Shown piece by piece: positions 35,251-44,722 of a stretch of DNA of 64,000 nucleotides; positions within the stretch are counted from its first letter, which is position 1; every line of letters begins with the position of its first letter. A program made the translations under genes and the position numbers. The stretch is taken from assembly GCF_001020985.1 (NCBI RefSeq), contig NZ_CP011542.1:496001-560000 (forward strand), in the 5' to 3' direction. This stretch comes from Corynebacterium mustelae (GTDB taxonomy: Bacteria > Actinomycetota > Actinomycetes > Mycobacteriales > Mycobacteriaceae). The notes under the pieces are model-generated. The model searched no databases and was not told where the DNA came from. It saw only the letters and a program-made list of their open reading frames with translations.

Positions 35251-35796
35251 ATGCGACTCGTTCTCCTCGGCCCTCCCGGTGCGGGCAAGGGCACCCAGGC
35301 TGCCATCCTTTCTGAAAAACTCGGCATTCCCCACATTTCCACCGGTGATTTATTCCGGGCGAATATTGGTGAAGGCACCCCTTTGGGGGTAGAGGCACAG
35401 CAATACCTCGACGCCGGAAAATTGGTCCCTACCGATGTGACTGCACGGATGGTGAAGGCACGCCTTAAAGAGGATGACGCTCGCGATGGTTTCCTGCTTG
35501 ATGGTTTCCCACGCACGGTGGAGCAGGCAGAAATTCTGGAAGATTTCATGAAGGAATTCGGCACCGAATTGAACGGTGTGGTTAACTTCCAGGTTTCGGA
35601 AGACGTTGTAGTGGAGCGGATGTTGGCCCGCGGTCGGGCAGACGACAATGAGGAAACGATCCGCACTCGGCTGCAGGTTTACCGCGACGAAACGGCACCG
35701 CTTATCGACCACTACGGTGATGAGATCATCGCAATCAAGGCGGAAGGCACTGTAGAAGAAATCAACGCACGTACCCTTGAGGCATTGGGCAAGTAG
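35251..35796 (+). CDS. adk: Adenylate kinase
   Basis: The 181-residue enzyme has the P-loop [11 protein letters not shown] at the N-terminus, the AMP-binding ISTGDLFR and the [11 protein letters not shown] motif. It interconverts ATP plus AMP with two ADP. It is the short-lid form: no zinc-type Cys cluster is present, as in other actinobacteria. It starts one base after secY, without a separate ribosome site beyond the end of secY. A hairpin terminator follows, so map probably has some independent transcription. Confidence 0.97.
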   Translation: MRLVLLGPPGAGKGTQAAILSEKLGIPHISTGDLFRANIGEGTPLGVEAQQYLDAGKLVPTDVTARMVKARLKEDDARDGFLLDGFPRTVEQAEILEDFMKEFGTELNGVVNFQVSEDVVVERMLARGRADDNEETIRTRLQVYRDETAPLIDHYGDEIIAIKAEGTVEEINARTLEALGK

Positions 35797-35826
35797 CCTC
35801 AACCGGTCGGTCGGATCTAAGCTTTT

Positions 35827-35866
35827 AGCCGGAGTGCAGCTTTTGTTGCTGTGGCTCCGGCTTTCA
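35827..35866 (+). terminator. Hairpin between adk and map
   Basis: AGCCGGAG (35827-35834) and CTCCGGCT (35855-35862) form an 8-bp outer stem with partial GCAGC/GCTGT pairing inside, followed by TTCATTAT. It is a moderate terminator. Confidence 0.7.
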
Positions 35867-35895
35867 TTATGTTGTACGTAAAAAAGAGTGAGGTT

Positions 35896-36690
35896 ATGGG
35901 GTTTCGGAAACGTCGAAAAGCAATAGCAGCTAAAACGCCGGCAGAATTAGACGCCATGCAGGCGGCGGGTGAGATCGTTGGTAAGGCATTACAAGCGGTT
36001 GGTGCGGCGGCTAAACCAGGAGTGAGCACCGGTGAGTTGGATGAAGTTGCCGAAACAGTCATCCGGGAGCTTGGGGCAACCCCAACGTTTAAAGGTTACG
36101 AGGGGTTCCCCGCCTCAATCTGCGCCTCTATAAACGACGAAATTGTCCACGGTATTCCTAGCAAGAACCGCATTCTCAAAGACGGAGACCTGGTATCTAT
36201 TGACTGCGGCGCCACCTATGAAGGCTGGGTGGGCGATTCTGCATTAAGCTTCGGGATCGGAACTTTAAGTCCAGCGGCTCAAGCTCTCAATGAAGCCACC
36301 GAGTGGGTACTATCGGAGGGGCTTAAAGCTATGGTTCCTGGTAACCGCTTGACAGATGTATCGTACGCGTTAGAGGTGGCTACCCGAGCCGCCGAGACCC
36401 GGTGGGGTATTACACTTGGCATTGTTGACGGTTACGGTGGGCACGGAATCGGCCGGACCATGCATGAAGAACCGTGGTTACCCAATGAAGGAAAACCTGG
36501 CAAGGGCCCAATGATCCAGGAAGGGTCAGTGCTTGCCATCGAGCCTATGCTCACGTTAGGCAGCGTCGATTCCATAGTGCTTGACGACGACTGGACGGTG
36601 GTCACCGATGACGGTTCGCTTGCCGCCCACTGGGAACACACAGTTGCGGCAACCTCCACTGGCCCACGAATTTTAACGCCACGCAAGTAA
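35896..36690 (+). CDS. map: Methionine aminopeptidase, type I
   Basis: From the ATG at 35896 the enzyme has 264 residues and starts [21 protein letters not shown], as in corynebacterial Map. The frame is open further upstream into the preceding terminator. The five metal ligands are visible: Asp in [11 protein letters not shown], Asp in WVGDSALSF, His in YGGHGIGR, Glu in AIEPMLT and Glu in HWEHT. It removes the initiator Met from new proteins. An exact 11-mer word (reverse) at 35911-35921 is read Arg-Arg-Lys-Ala in the N-terminal tail. Confidence 0.95.
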   Translation: MGFRKRRKAIAAKTPAELDAMQAAGEIVGKALQAVGAAAKPGVSTGELDEVAETVIRELGATPTFKGYEGFPASICASINDEIVHGIPSKNRILKDGDLVSIDCGATYEGWVGDSALSFGIGTLSPAAQALNEATEWVLSEGLKAMVPGNRLTDVSYALEVATRAAETRWGITLGIVDGYGGHGIGRTMHEEPWLPNEGKPGKGPMIQEGSVLAIEPMLTLGSVDSIVLDDDWTVVTDDGSLAAHWEHTVAATSTGPRILTPRK

Positions 36691-36866
36691 CCTGGGTTCA
36701 AAGCAAACCCACTCCACTGGGCAAGCGTCGAAAATTTGTAACCGTAATGTAATAATTTCTTAAGTGGGGCGCTTGCCTGCGGAAACGGCTGTGATGATTG
36801 TGATTTGCGATTCACATGTGGCTGCGGGGCGATGTTTTTTCTCACTCAACGGCTATAGTAGTCACC

Positions 36867-37586
36867 ATGTCTTTTAAGCCTCGCGCGCTCTCCGCACTCC
36901 GTCGCTTTTCTAAAGCCGCCGCAATTGCTGTTTCCATCACCGCTGTTACAGTTACATCCCCAGCTGTCGCCTCTGCTCAGATGATCCCGGGTGTACCAAG
37001 CTCTTCGGATCTAACCGCGAAACTTCATGAAGACGTATGGAACGCCCGCAATCACTTGCATTCAGAAGCTGAACGTGTGCTTGACCCACAATCTGCTCAA
37101 AATGCCAAAAATGCGGTTGACGGTGTCACTAACGCAGTTGCGCCAGGAATGATCGATCAAAAGAACCGGGAAGCAGAAGAAGCCCGGATGCGTGCTGAGG
37201 CACAACGCTTAGAACAAGCCCGCGCCAACTTCGATTACGGTCCGTGCCCGAAGCATGCCGCTGCATGTATTGACCTTAACAAACAGCGCACTTGGCTACA
37301 GAAAAACGGTGTTGTATGGGGTGGCGAGCGGCCTATGTCCTCTGGCGCACCTGGTTGGGAAACCCCGAAGGGCACCCACCGGGTGAATCGTAAAGTCAAG
37401 GACGAAATCTCGCGTGAATTCAATAACGCTCCTATGCCATACTCGGTGTACTTCACCCACAATGGCATCGCGTTCCATGAGGGTGACGTTGACCTGTGGT
37501 CGCACGGTTGCATTCACCTCAACCATAACGATGCGGTGCAATACTTCAACGAATTAAAGCCGGGCGACATCGTTTACGTGTACTAA
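36867..37586 (+). CDS. L,D-transpeptidase (YkuD family), secreted
   Basis: From the ATG at 36867 the 239-residue protein has a Tat/Sec-like signal peptide with twin basic residues (RALSALRRFSKAA) and an AxA cleavage site (ASAQ). A helical region of about 100 residues follows, then the YkuD catalytic domain with the essential HxxG-SHGC segment (SHGCIHLN). The Cys in SHGC is the nucleophile. Such enzymes make 3-3 peptidoglycan cross-links or attach proteins to the wall. The last domain residue is followed by GDIVYVY. It is a single gene followed by a strong terminator. Confidence 0.9.
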   Translation: MSFKPRALSALRRFSKAAAIAVSITAVTVTSPAVASAQMIPGVPSSSDLTAKLHEDVWNARNHLHSEAERVLDPQSAQNAKNAVDGVTNAVAPGMIDQKNREAEEARMRAEAQRLEQARANFDYGPCPKHAAACIDLNKQRTWLQKNGVVWGGERPMSSGAPGWETPKGTHRVNRKVKDEISREFNNAPMPYSVYFTHNGIAFHEGDVDLWSHGCIHLNHNDAVQYFNELKPGDIVYVY

Positions 37587-37609
37587 TCTGCGGCTGACAT
37601 GAACACACT

Positions 37610-37641
37610 GGCCTTTCTGCTACTGGCAGGAAGGCCTTTTT
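37610..37641 (+). terminator. Rho-independent terminator after the L,D-transpeptidase gene
   Basis: GGCCTTTCTGC pairs with GCAGGAAGGCC (one G-U pair) around a 5-base loop, followed by TTTTTG. Confidence 0.9.
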
Positions 37642-37660
37642 GTATTTTCTGAGGCGGAAA

Positions 37661-38104
37661 ATGACAGTAGAGGAAATAGTCCACAAAGCAGTAGCAGACA
37701 TGCGCAAAAGGCAGCGCCTACAAGGCGATGTGACGGTTGTTGTGGTCGATGCGGCCATGCCAGACGAGGTGAGCGCAAGGTTGGCGAAAGTAGACTTCAA
37801 TGACCAATCCCTAGTGTTGTGGCTGGTTGGTACACCATGGCAGGTAGGACGCTATTACCACCAGCTGAAAACGAAGCCAGTTTCCATCGGGGTATCCGAC
37901 CACGAAGCCCTGAACATGCTGCAATCGGGCGCTAAACTGTGGATCATTGATGATATTCCAGCACGAATATCACAGTTTCCGTTCTATGGACCACAACGGG
38001 GCCACTATCGGTGGCAAATCGTCATGGGCATAGCATGGGCGGTGACAACGATCAAGGAGGCTGCGAGCAAGAGGCGAAAAAATGGGGCGTTGCGTTCTAT
38101 GTAG
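37661..38104 (+). CDS. Unrecognised cytoplasmic protein, first of an overlapping pair
   Basis: From the ATG at 37661 the product is 147 residues with no signal peptide or membrane span. It begins MTVEEIVHKAVADMRKRQ, has a hydrophobic beta-rich centre (DVTVVVVDAAMP, LVLWLVGTP, GAKLWIIDDI) and ends with a basic helix (KEAASKRRKNG). It overlaps the next frame by up to 94 bases (38011-38104). I do not recognise the family. It may be a complete small protein, or the first part of a longer protein broken by a frameshift near 38090. An AAGGAGG ribosome-like site at 38054-38060 lies inside its end, which would favour two coupled genes. Confidence 0.55.
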   Translation: MTVEEIVHKAVADMRKRQRLQGDVTVVVVDAAMPDEVSARLAKVDFNDQSLVLWLVGTPWQVGRYYHQLKTKPVSIGVSDHEALNMLQSGAKLWIIDDIPARISQFPFYGPQRGHYRWQIVMGIAWAVTTIKEAASKRRKNGALRSM

Positions 38105-39246
38105 GAAACGCCGTCGGGGCTGCTGTGAATATGCGGTTTGCCGAAATTAGGAGAAAGTGGAAAATTGACTATACGTTTATCCACTTTGTTGATATTTCTC
38201 ATAATGCGGAAAATCTACCTGATGCGGTCGATAAATGCGCAAAGACCTCAGGCACATATGATTTTCACCGATTAATTTTAATAGTTCCAGGTTTGGAGAT
38301 CGCCGAAAACGCTAAAAATCGCTTGGAGCGGCGAATAAGATTATACGATCTTCGCTACCAGGACGTTCGATTTGTTTCCTTGATCGATGTATTTCGAAAG
38401 CAACATTATTTGTTCGCTGGGAAAACATTTTTCGACGATGACCTCTGGGAAGATAGGGCACAAGATATTGGCGTCGTTTTGATCAATCTTGATCATGGCG
38501 AGGTGATGTCTAAAGCAGGTGGACGTCAACCATTTAGCGCTAAAGCTGACTTGCCGCCCATTTTGCAGCGACACATCGCATTATGCTCCGAGCAGGAACG
38601 AGAAGTCTGGGTCTTTTATTCTGATGAAAAAGAAGCGTCTAATACAAAAGACTTCCTGCCTGATGCAGTGCCAGAGTTTTACGCAGCGCCAAATGAAGTG
38701 GCTCAATTTGTCCTCGATCCCGTCAATAGAATTCATTGTTTTTCACGAGATGACGTCTATGGACAAACACATCGACATTCAAAAGTTAGAGAAGTCCGCA
38801 AGGGACGACGAAACACGAAGATATTTCTCTCGCTCCTTACCATCGTGGTTCTGCTCGTTGCGGGGTTTGGGATAAAGAAATTTTACGACTACGAAATTCG
38901 ACATGGTGAAGGGCTATCCCAGCGTAACTACTCAGGGCTGCCACGCAGCTTCGATTTTGTGGGGCGGTCAGATTCAGAAACGTGGGAAACTCTCATGCCA
39001 CAGCTAAACGTGCGTGCACTAGGCGTGTTTGGTAGTTGTTTCGCTCCCACGTCTGAAAGAATGCCATTGCGAACCATGCAATTTGACTGTTTCCTATTTG
39101 GTAAAAGCGTGCGCGAAAACCTCTACCGAAAAGGTTACGAGAAAGAGCTTGTCAGCCACGCTATTGATGGCTATGTTTACATTCGCTGGAAAATGGAACA
39201 CATGGATACAGCCCCATTAATCAACGCTGTTCCCGAAGCTTCCTGA
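38011..39246 (+). CDS. Unrecognised protein with a single membrane span, second of an overlapping pair
   Basis: The frame is open from the GTG at 38011 (411 residues); the real start may lie later, for example at the ATG near 38128 (MRFAEIRRKW). A cytoplasmic alpha/beta-looking region of about 230 residues precedes one membrane span (FLSLLTIVVLLVAGFGI, about residues 275-292 of the long form). An exported C-terminal part of about 115 residues has two Cys (GSCFAP, FDCFLF), a possible disulfide. Base composition is more AT-rich than in the flanking ribosomal genes, suggesting acquisition. I do not recognise either domain. The overlap with the upstream frame may be a true overlap or a frameshifted single gene. 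Confidence 0.6.
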   Translation: MANRHGHSMGGDNDQGGCEQEAKKWGVAFYVGNAVGAAVNMRFAEIRRKWKIDYTFIHFVDISHNAENLPDAVDKCAKTSGTYDFHRLILIVPGLEIAENAKNRLERRIRLYDLRYQDVRFVSLIDVFRKQHYLFAGKTFFDDDLWEDRAQDIGVVLINLDHGEVMSKAGGRQPFSAKADLPPILQRHIALCSEQEREVWVFYSDEKEASNTKDFLPDAVPEFYAAPNEVAQFVLDPVNRIHCFSRDDVYGQTHRHSKVREVRKGRRNTKIFLSLLTIVVLLVAGFGIKKFYDYEIRHGEGLSQRNYSGLPRSFDFVGRSDSETWETLMPQLNVRALGVFGSCFAPTSERMPLRTMQFDCFLFGKSVRENLYRKGYEKELVSHAIDGYVYIRWKMEHMDTAPLINAVPEAS

Positions 39247-39277
39247 CCATAAAACCGTAGTCAGCTTTGGAACCGAA

Positions 39278-39526
39278 ATGCATGCAGTTCTTACTGAGCC
39301 TTGTACAGCGCAGGGGACTAGATTCCCCGGACGAAGCTTACCTAGCACTGAGGAATCCTCACTAAAAATCTACGACCACCGTCGGCTGATCATCGATGAA
39401 AACGGAACTACGTTCTCACCGACCGTCACGGTTACTGACGTTAATTCTGTTGCTGGTTACAATGTGGTTTTACATGAGCTATTCCCCGACGTGGATGAGA
39501 ACAGTTTCCCAGTCTCTGGTGGCTAG
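39278..39526 (+). CDS. Possible small ORF or gene fragment (82 codons)
   Basis: An open frame of 82 codons runs from an ATG at 39278 with no clear ribosome site. The second half (TTFSPTVTVTDVNSVAGYNV) looks protein-like and beta-rich; the first half does not. It has no recognisable family. It lies 31 bases after the preceding gene of unknown function and before infA. It may be a fragment of a larger gene or a chance frame. Confidence 0.25.
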   Translation: MHAVLTEPCTAQGTRFPGRSLPSTEESSLKIYDHRRLIIDENGTTFSPTVTVTDVNSVAGYNVVLHELFPDVDENSFPVSGG

Positions 39527-39661
39527 TGAAGTTCGGCACATAATTTTGGGCATTTATGCAGGTTGTGTGTACTATGGACAAATGGTGTTGGATACGTGTG
39601 TCCACATCATGGTAGAAGTAAACCCACAAACCAGCCGTTAAGCTGGGGAATTGCAGAGGAT

Positions 39662-39883
39662 ATGGCTAAAAAGGAAGGCGCCATTGAGGTCGAGGGTCGC
39701 GTTGTCGAACCCTTGCCAAACACTATGTTCCGAGTCGAAATGGACAACGGACACGAAGTTCTTGCGCACATCAGTGGCAAGATGCGCCAACACAACATCC
39801 GTATTCTGCCTGAGGATCGCGTTGTAGTGGAATTGTCCCCCTACGATTTGACCCGCGGCCGCATCGTTTACCGCTACAAATAA
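39662..39883 (+). CDS. infA: Translation initiation factor IF-1
   Basis: From the ATG at 39662 the product is 73 residues, the normal IF-1 length, beginning [20 protein letters not shown] and ending GRIVYRYK. This S1-type OB-fold protein binds the A-site of the 30S subunit during initiation. An AGAGGAT ribosome site precedes it. rpmJ (L36), which follows infA in many bacteria, is not present. Instead a leader of 175 bases with tandem hairpins leads to rpsM. Confidence 0.97.
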   Translation: MAKKEGAIEVEGRVVEPLPNTMFRVEMDNGHEVLAHISGKMRQHNIRILPEDRVVVELSPYDLTRGRIVYRYK

Positions 39884-39906
39884 TCTTATTAAGCCTCCTT
39901 GCTTTA

Positions 39907-39953
39907 GTGGCGCTTTCTAGTGCCACCCACACCTTCGGCGACGGTGGCCGAAG
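39907..39953 (+). other. Two tandem hairpins between infA and rpsM
   Basis: GTGGC/GCCAC (39907-39911 with 39922-39926) and CTTCGGC/GCCGAAG (39933-39939 with 39947-39953) form adjacent stems without T-runs. They lie in the rpsM leader and could be processing or autoregulatory structures. Confidence 0.4.
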
Positions 39954-40058
39954 CCTCATGTATCTTGCCCCATCGTCCGGCATCCGTCCGGGCAAAGTAG
40001 CAATTGGTGAGGACGAGCTTGGAGAAAACCACCGTAACAACCGGAAAGGTATCGCCTC

Positions 40059-40427
40059 ATGGCACGTCTTGCTGGTGTTGATCTTCCACGCAATAAGCGC
40101 ATGGAAGTCGCACTCACTTACATCTACGGCATCGGGCCAGCCCGTGCCGCACAGCTGCTCAAGGAGACCGGCATTTCCCCGGACCTGCGCACTGATAACT
40201 TGACCGACGAGCAGATCGCTGCTTTGCGTGACGTCATCGAAGCAACCTGGAAGGTCGAGGGTGACCTCCGCCGCCAGGTTCAGGCTGACATCCGCCGCAA
40301 GATCGAAATCGGCTGCTACCAGGGTCTGCGCCATCGTCGTGGCCTGCCTGTTCGCGGCCAGCGCACCAAGACCAATGCGCGTACACGCAAGGGTCCGAAG
40401 AAGACCATCGCCGGAAAGAAGAAGTAA
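40059..40427 (+). CDS. rpsM: 30S ribosomal protein S13
   Basis: The 122-residue product begins [20 protein letters not shown] and contains the C-terminal [22 protein letters not shown] tail that contacts P-site tRNA. The ATG has a good site (GGAAAGG) upstream. It opens the rpsM-rpsK-rpsD-rpoA-rplQ unit; rpsK starts three bases after its stop. Length and sequence are standard. Confidence 0.97.
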   Translation: MARLAGVDLPRNKRMEVALTYIYGIGPARAAQLLKETGISPDLRTDNLTDEQIAALRDVIEATWKVEGDLRRQVQADIRRKIEIGCYQGLRHRRGLPVRGQRTKTNARTRKGPKKTIAGKKK

Positions 40428-40430
40428 TCT

Positions 40431-40835
40431 ATGCCTCCTAAAGCACGCTCTAGCGCACGCCGCACTGGCCGTCGCGTTGTAAAGAAGAACGTGGCTCAAG
40501 GCCACGCTTACATCAAGTCCACCTTCAACAACACCATCGTGACCATCACTGATCCAGCTGGTGCTGTTATCTCCTGGGCATCCTCCGGCCACGTTGGCTT
40601 CAAGGGTTCTAGGAAGTCCACCCCATTCGCCGCACAGCTTGCTGCTGAAAACGCTGCTCGCAAGGCAATGGATCATGGCATGAAGCAGGTTGAAGTTTTT
40701 GTTAAAGGTCCAGGTTCGGGCCGCGAGACCGCTATCCGTTCCCTCCAGGCTGCTGGCCTAGAGGTCACCAAGATTTCGGATGTGACCCCACAGCCATTCA
40801 ACGGCTGCCGTCCACCGAAGCGTCGTCGCGTTTAA
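40431..40835 (+). CDS. rpsK: 30S ribosomal protein S11
   Basis: The 134-residue protein has a basic N-terminus and the S11 signatures [18 protein letters not shown] and [20 protein letters not shown], ending [12 protein letters not shown]11 lines the platform near the E-site mRNA path. It starts three bases after rpsM, with rpsD 22 bases downstream behind GGAAAGGAAAAGG. Nothing is unusual. Confidence 0.97.
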   Translation: MPPKARSSARRTGRRVVKKNVAQGHAYIKSTFNNTIVTITDPAGAVISWASSGHVGFKGSRKSTPFAAQLAAENAARKAMDHGMKQVEVFVKGPGSGRETAIRSLQAAGLEVTKISDVTPQPFNGCRPPKRRRV

Positions 40836-40857
40836 GGAAAGGAAAAGGTAACTTACA

Positions 40858-41463
40858 ATGGCACGTTATACCGGTCCAGTAACCCGTAAGTCCCGCCGCC
40901 TCCGCGTCGACTTGGTCGGCGGAGACAAGGCATTCGAGCGCCGTCCATACCCACCAGGGCAGGCTGGCCGCAACCGCATCAAAGAATCTGAGTACTTGCT
41001 CCAGCTTCAGGAGAAGCAGAAGGCAAAGTACACCTACGGCGTTCTGGAAAAGCAGTTCCGTCGTTACTACGCTGAGGCTAACCGCCTGCCAGGCAAGACC
41101 GGTGAAAACCTGGTTATCCTGCTGGAATCCCGCCTCGACAATGTTGTTTACCGCGCTGGCCTGGCACGCACTCGTCGTCAAGCACGCCAGTTGGTCTCCC
41201 ACGGACACTTCCTGGTAAACGGCAAGAAGGTTAATGTACCTTCCTTCCGTGTTTCCCAGTACGACATCATCGACGTTCGCGAGAAGTCGCAGAAGATGGT
41301 GTGGTTTGAAGAAGCACAGGAGAACCTGACCGACGCAATCGTACCTGCATGGCTTCAGGTTGTTCCCGCTAACTTGCGCATCCTCGTGCATCAGCTGCCC
41401 GAGCGCGCTCAGATCGACATTCCGCTCAACGAGCAGCTTATCGTCGAGCTTTACTCCAAGTAA
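40858..41463 (+). CDS. rpsD: 30S ribosomal protein S4
   Basis: The 201-residue product begins MARYTGPVTRKSRRLRVDL and has the S4-type RNA-binding fold (RLDNVVYRAGLARTRRQARQ). It lacks the N-terminal Cys cluster of zinc-binding S4, which is the usual C-minus form in actinobacteria. S4 is a primary assembly protein of the 30S body. rpoA follows after a 63-base gap with its own ribosome site. Confidence 0.97.
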   Translation: MARYTGPVTRKSRRLRVDLVGGDKAFERRPYPPGQAGRNRIKESEYLLQLQEKQKAKYTYGVLEKQFRRYYAEANRLPGKTGENLVILLESRLDNVVYRAGLARTRRQARQLVSHGHFLVNGKKVNVPSFRVSQYDIIDVREKSQKMVWFEEAQENLTDAIVPAWLQVVPANLRILVHQLPERAQIDIPLNEQLIVELYSK

Positions 41464-41526
41464 TCTTTTTCATCCTTTCCGCCCACGCAGACGTCAAATA
41501 GCGGTCGTCACACATAGGAGAGTTAC

Positions 41527-42543
41527 ATGCTCATTTCACAGCGCCCAGTCCTTACCGAGGAATTCGTATCCGAGGCTCGTTCCAAGTTCGTCATCGAACC
41601 GTTGGAGCCAGGTTTCGGCTACACCCTCGGTAACTCATTGCGCCGTACCCTGCTGTCCTCCATCCCCGGTGCAGCAGTTACCAGCGTAAAGATTGATGGT
41701 GTTCTCCATGAGTTCACCACCATTACAGGTGTTAAAGAAGATGTTTCCGACATCCTTCTAAACATCAAGGGCTTGGTCATTTCTTCCGACTCCGACGAGC
41801 CGGTTGTTATGTACCTGCGCGCCGAAGGCCCCGGCGTTGTCACCGCTGGCAGCATTGAGCCACCAGCTGGTGTGGAAATCCACAACCCGGATATGCACAT
41901 CGCAACCCTCAATGAGCAGGGTCGCCTGGAGATCGAAATGGTTGTTGAACGCGGCCGTGGCTACGTTCCCGCCACCACTTTCTCCGGCACCACTGAGATC
42001 GGTCGCATCCCAGTTGACCAGATCTACTCCCCAGTGCTGAAGGTCAGCTACAAGGTCGAAGCTACTCGTGTTGAGCAGCGCACCGACTTTGACAAGCTCA
42101 TTATCGACGTGGAGACCAAAAACTCCATCGCACCGCGTGACGCCCTGGCATCTGCTGGCAAAACCCTCGTTGAACTGTTCGGCCTCGCACGTGAGCTGAA
42201 CACCGCCGCTGAAGGCATCGAAATCGGCCCTTCCCAACAGGAAACCGAATACATCGCCGCCTACAGCATGCCAATCGAAGACCTGCGCTTCTCGGTTCGT
42301 TCCTACAACTGCCTGAAGCGTCAAGAGATTCACACCGTTGGCGAACTTGCCGAATGCACCGAGTCCGACCTGTTGGACATCCGCAACTTCGGCCAGAAGT
42401 CCATCAACGAGGTCAAGATCAAGCTCGCCGGCTTGGGTCTTACTTTGAAGGATGCGCCTGAAGATTTCGATCCGACTCAGCTTGAAGGTTACGACGCCGA
42501 AACCGGCGACTACATCGACACTGATCCGGACGACAACGAGTAA
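41527..42543 (+). CDS. rpoA: DNA-directed RNA polymerase subunit alpha
   Basis: The 338-residue product begins [13 protein letters not shown] and has the N-terminal dimerisation domain ([22 protein letters not shown]) and the C-terminal DNA-binding domain ([20 protein letters not shown], then [20 protein letters not shown]). The length is normal for actinobacteria, including an acidic tail. A GGAGAGTTAC ribosome site precedes the ATG. rplQ follows after a 72-base gap. Confidence 0.97.
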   Translation: MLISQRPVLTEEFVSEARSKFVIEPLEPGFGYTLGNSLRRTLLSSIPGAAVTSVKIDGVLHEFTTITGVKEDVSDILLNIKGLVISSDSDEPVVMYLRAEGPGVVTAGSIEPPAGVEIHNPDMHIATLNEQGRLEIEMVVERGRGYVPATTFSGTTEIGRIPVDQIYSPVLKVSYKVEATRVEQRTDFDKLIIDVETKNSIAPRDALASAGKTLVELFGLARELNTAAEGIEIGPSQQETEYIAAYSMPIEDLRFSVRSYNCLKRQEIHTVGELAECTESDLLDIRNFGQKSINEVKIKLAGLGLTLKDAPEDFDPTQLEGYDAETGDYIDTDPDDNE

Positions 42544-42615
42544 ATCGCCAAGTCTAAGGGCATGAAGTTTTCTGCCCTACGCGCTCATTAATTCTGTACA
42601 CGAGGAGTACATCTA

Positions 42616-43155
42616 ATGCCTACCCCAAAGAAGGGCGCCCGTCTCGGCGGTTCCGCGAGCCACCAGAAGCACATTCTGTCTAACCTCGCGCAACAGCTGT
42701 TCACCCACGGCGCTATCAAAACCACCGACGCAAAAGCTAAGATGCTGCGTCCATACGCTGAGAAGCTCATCACCAAAGCGAAGGCTGGCACCCTTGCCGA
42801 CCGCCGCAACGTGCTGAAGCTGATCGCCAACAAGGAAGTTGTTGCTCACCTTTTCGACGAGCTCGCTCCTAAGTTTGAAAACCGTGAGGGTGGCTACACC
42901 CGCATCATCAAACTGGAAAACCGCAAGGGTGACAACGCTCCAATGAGCCAGATCTCCCTGGTTCTCGAAGAGACCGTTTCCGCCGAAGCTACCCGCGCCG
43001 CACGCGCAGCCGCATCCAAGGCTGCCGAAGACAAGGCCGAGGAAGCTCCAGCAGCCGAAGAAGCAAAGGTCGAAGAAACCGAAGCTACCGACGCTGAGGA
43101 AACCACCGAAGAAGCCAAGGCTTCCGATTCCGAGGAAACCACCGAAGAGAAGTAA
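42616..43155 (+). CDS. rplQ: 50S ribosomal protein L17
   Basis: The 179-residue product begins [21 protein letters not shown] and has the L17 core up to about residue 120. A Glu/Ala/Thr-rich C-terminal extension of about 55 residues follows, with repeated EETTEE and EEA units; such acidic tails occur in several actinobacterial L17 proteins. It ends the third ribosomal segment and is followed by a strong terminator and a copy of the 11-mer word. The nearest homologue of the tail is not recognised. Confidence 0.97.
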   Translation: MPTPKKGARLGGSASHQKHILSNLAQQLFTHGAIKTTDAKAKMLRPYAEKLITKAKAGTLADRRNVLKLIANKEVVAHLFDELAPKFENREGGYTRIIKLENRKGDNAPMSQISLVLEETVSAEATRAARAAASKAAEDKAEEAPAAEEAKVEETEATDAEETTEEAKASDSEETTEEK

Positions 43156-43167
43156 AACTCTCTAACA

Positions 43168-43203
43168 AAATCCTCCCCACCGATTGAGGTTGGGGAGGAT
43201 TTT
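43168..43203 (+). terminator. Rho-independent terminator after rplQ
   Basis: AAATCCTCCCCA pairs with TGGGGAGGATTT around an 11-base loop, ending in a short T-run. The 11-mer word follows at 43205-43215. Confidence 0.92.
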
Positions 43204-43394
43204 CGCTTTTCGACGCGCTTACGCTTCGGCCTAGTAAAAGTTGAATTCGGAAATCTTAAACCTAGTTCAAAGGAGCGGTAAAACCTAGGGCAGTTAATCG
43301 ATTTGCATCTTAGGCAATAATAAAACTGATAAAGAGTAAGTGATGTTTTTGGATAAAATAAATACTTTTGTCCAAGCTCCGTTAACTAAACTTT

Positions 43395-44549
43395 CTATGT
43401 TCCTTTGGAGTTTTCAAGATCCATTCTCATTAGTGAGATTTCTTTATCGCTCTTGAAGATCGCATTATCAAGCATCAGGGGATCGAGAGTTTTAGCATTC
43501 GTAAAGCAAACTACCGATTCAAATTCAGCACCATGGAAGTCTGCGTTTCCTCGAAATTCAGCATTGCTAAAACTGGCAGAACCATCGAATGATGTATGAC
43601 CAAAGGAGATTATTTTCGGGAAAATAGAACTATTAAAATCGGCGAATGTGCCAAAACCAGCGGCATAGAAATAGCCTCCGCCATCGAATATAGCGGCAGC
43701 GAAATCTGCCACCTGTTCAAAATAGGTGCTTTCGAATCTAGCAAACCCCGAAAATAGAGTACGTTTAAAGCGTACTTCTTTCTCGAAATGGGCATCGCTG
43801 AAATTCGTTTCTGCAAAAGTGCAGTCGCTAAATTGAATCTCTTCGCTTATTGTTGCGCCATGTAGATCGATTTCGCATTCAGTCCAGAGTTGATCATCAT
43901 CTTTTACCTGGATGTTTTTATTCTCGGCGTTTGTTCCTTGTAGTAAGTGTTCTCGCATTACTTGGAGGATGGTCGACTCAACTGCTGCATCTTGCTGTTT
44001 ACTACGGTGAGTGCGTAAATAACCGCATAGGATGTTGACGACTCGTTGCTTGTATTGCTCTTTGTATGTGTCGGAAACATCGGCAAGAGCGTATACACCT
44101 GCGATTCTCACCTGTGGTGACTCAGAACCTAGTTGTTGGACTGCTTCATTCAGGCGTCGATCGGCTGTTTCAGCTTGCTCTTTCTCTCGTTGAATTTCAT
44201 TTTCAATGGCCTTGTTATAAAGTTCGGTTTCTTGGTCAGTTCTTTCTCGATAACGAATAACCAGGTAAGCAATGGCACCGATGCCGCCAACTGCTGTTAG
44301 TGCCGTTTTGACCATTTCAAAACTTCCTGCTTCTGCGCGTGCGAACCAGATTACAGTCACACGTTGCAGGATGTATCCAATGACCTGAAGTTTGGTTGGA
44401 TTTTCAGGAAAAGGTGTGGGTGAGCTTGTCCAAATGGAACCCAAAATCGTGAATGCGGCTAAGCCAGCGAATGACCAGAGCGTTATGGCAACCCAGAGTT
44501 TCATCCTGTCAGCGGCATAGAAGTAGTGGTGCCATTTAGATTCGTTCAT
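43395..44549 (-). CDS. Membrane-anchored pentapeptide-repeat protein (paralogue B)
   Basis: The 384-residue protein has two N-terminal membrane spans (about 17-40 and 75-100) and a charged coiled segment (about 100-140). Next comes the same helical module as paralogues A and C (VRIAGVYALADVSDTY, then QYKQRVVNILCGYLR). A Phe-centred pentapeptide repeat domain covers about 225-375, with a shorter helix than in paralogue A. The helical module therefore faces the cytoplasm. The start ATG follows GGAGAATTAC on the minus strand. It is one of three homologues in the window, and the only one with a membrane anchor. Function is unknown. Confidence 0.85.
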   Translation of the reverse strand: MNESKWHHYFYAADRMKLWVAITLWSFAGLAAFTILGSIWTSSPTPFPENPTKLQVIGYILQRVTVIWFARAEAGSFEMVKTALTAVGGIGAIAYLVIRYRERTDQETELYNKAIENEIQREKEQAETADRRLNEAVQQLGSESPQVRIAGVYALADVSDTYKEQYKQRVVNILCGYLRTHRSKQQDAAVESTILQVMREHLLQGTNAENKNIQVKDDDQLWTECEIDLHGATISEEIQFSDCTFAETNFSDAHFEKEVRFKRTLFSGFARFESTYFEQVADFAAAIFDGGGYFYAAGFGTFADFNSSIFPKIISFGHTSFDGSASFSNAEFRGNADFHGAEFESVVCFTNAKTLDPLMLDNAIFKSDKEISLMRMDLENSKGT

Positions 44550-44722
44550 GTAATTCTCCGAAACGCGTGTTTAATCGGAGATTATTTTAGTGGTGCACCG
44601 CTAACTCGGTGACATTTTCATAGGTGATGTGATTTTTGGTTCTGGGGTGGGGTTTCGTCGAAAAGTAAAGTTTGTTGGCTCCCTAAAAAACTTTTTGGTT
44701 TTTAGCGTGCGGATTTCATGGA

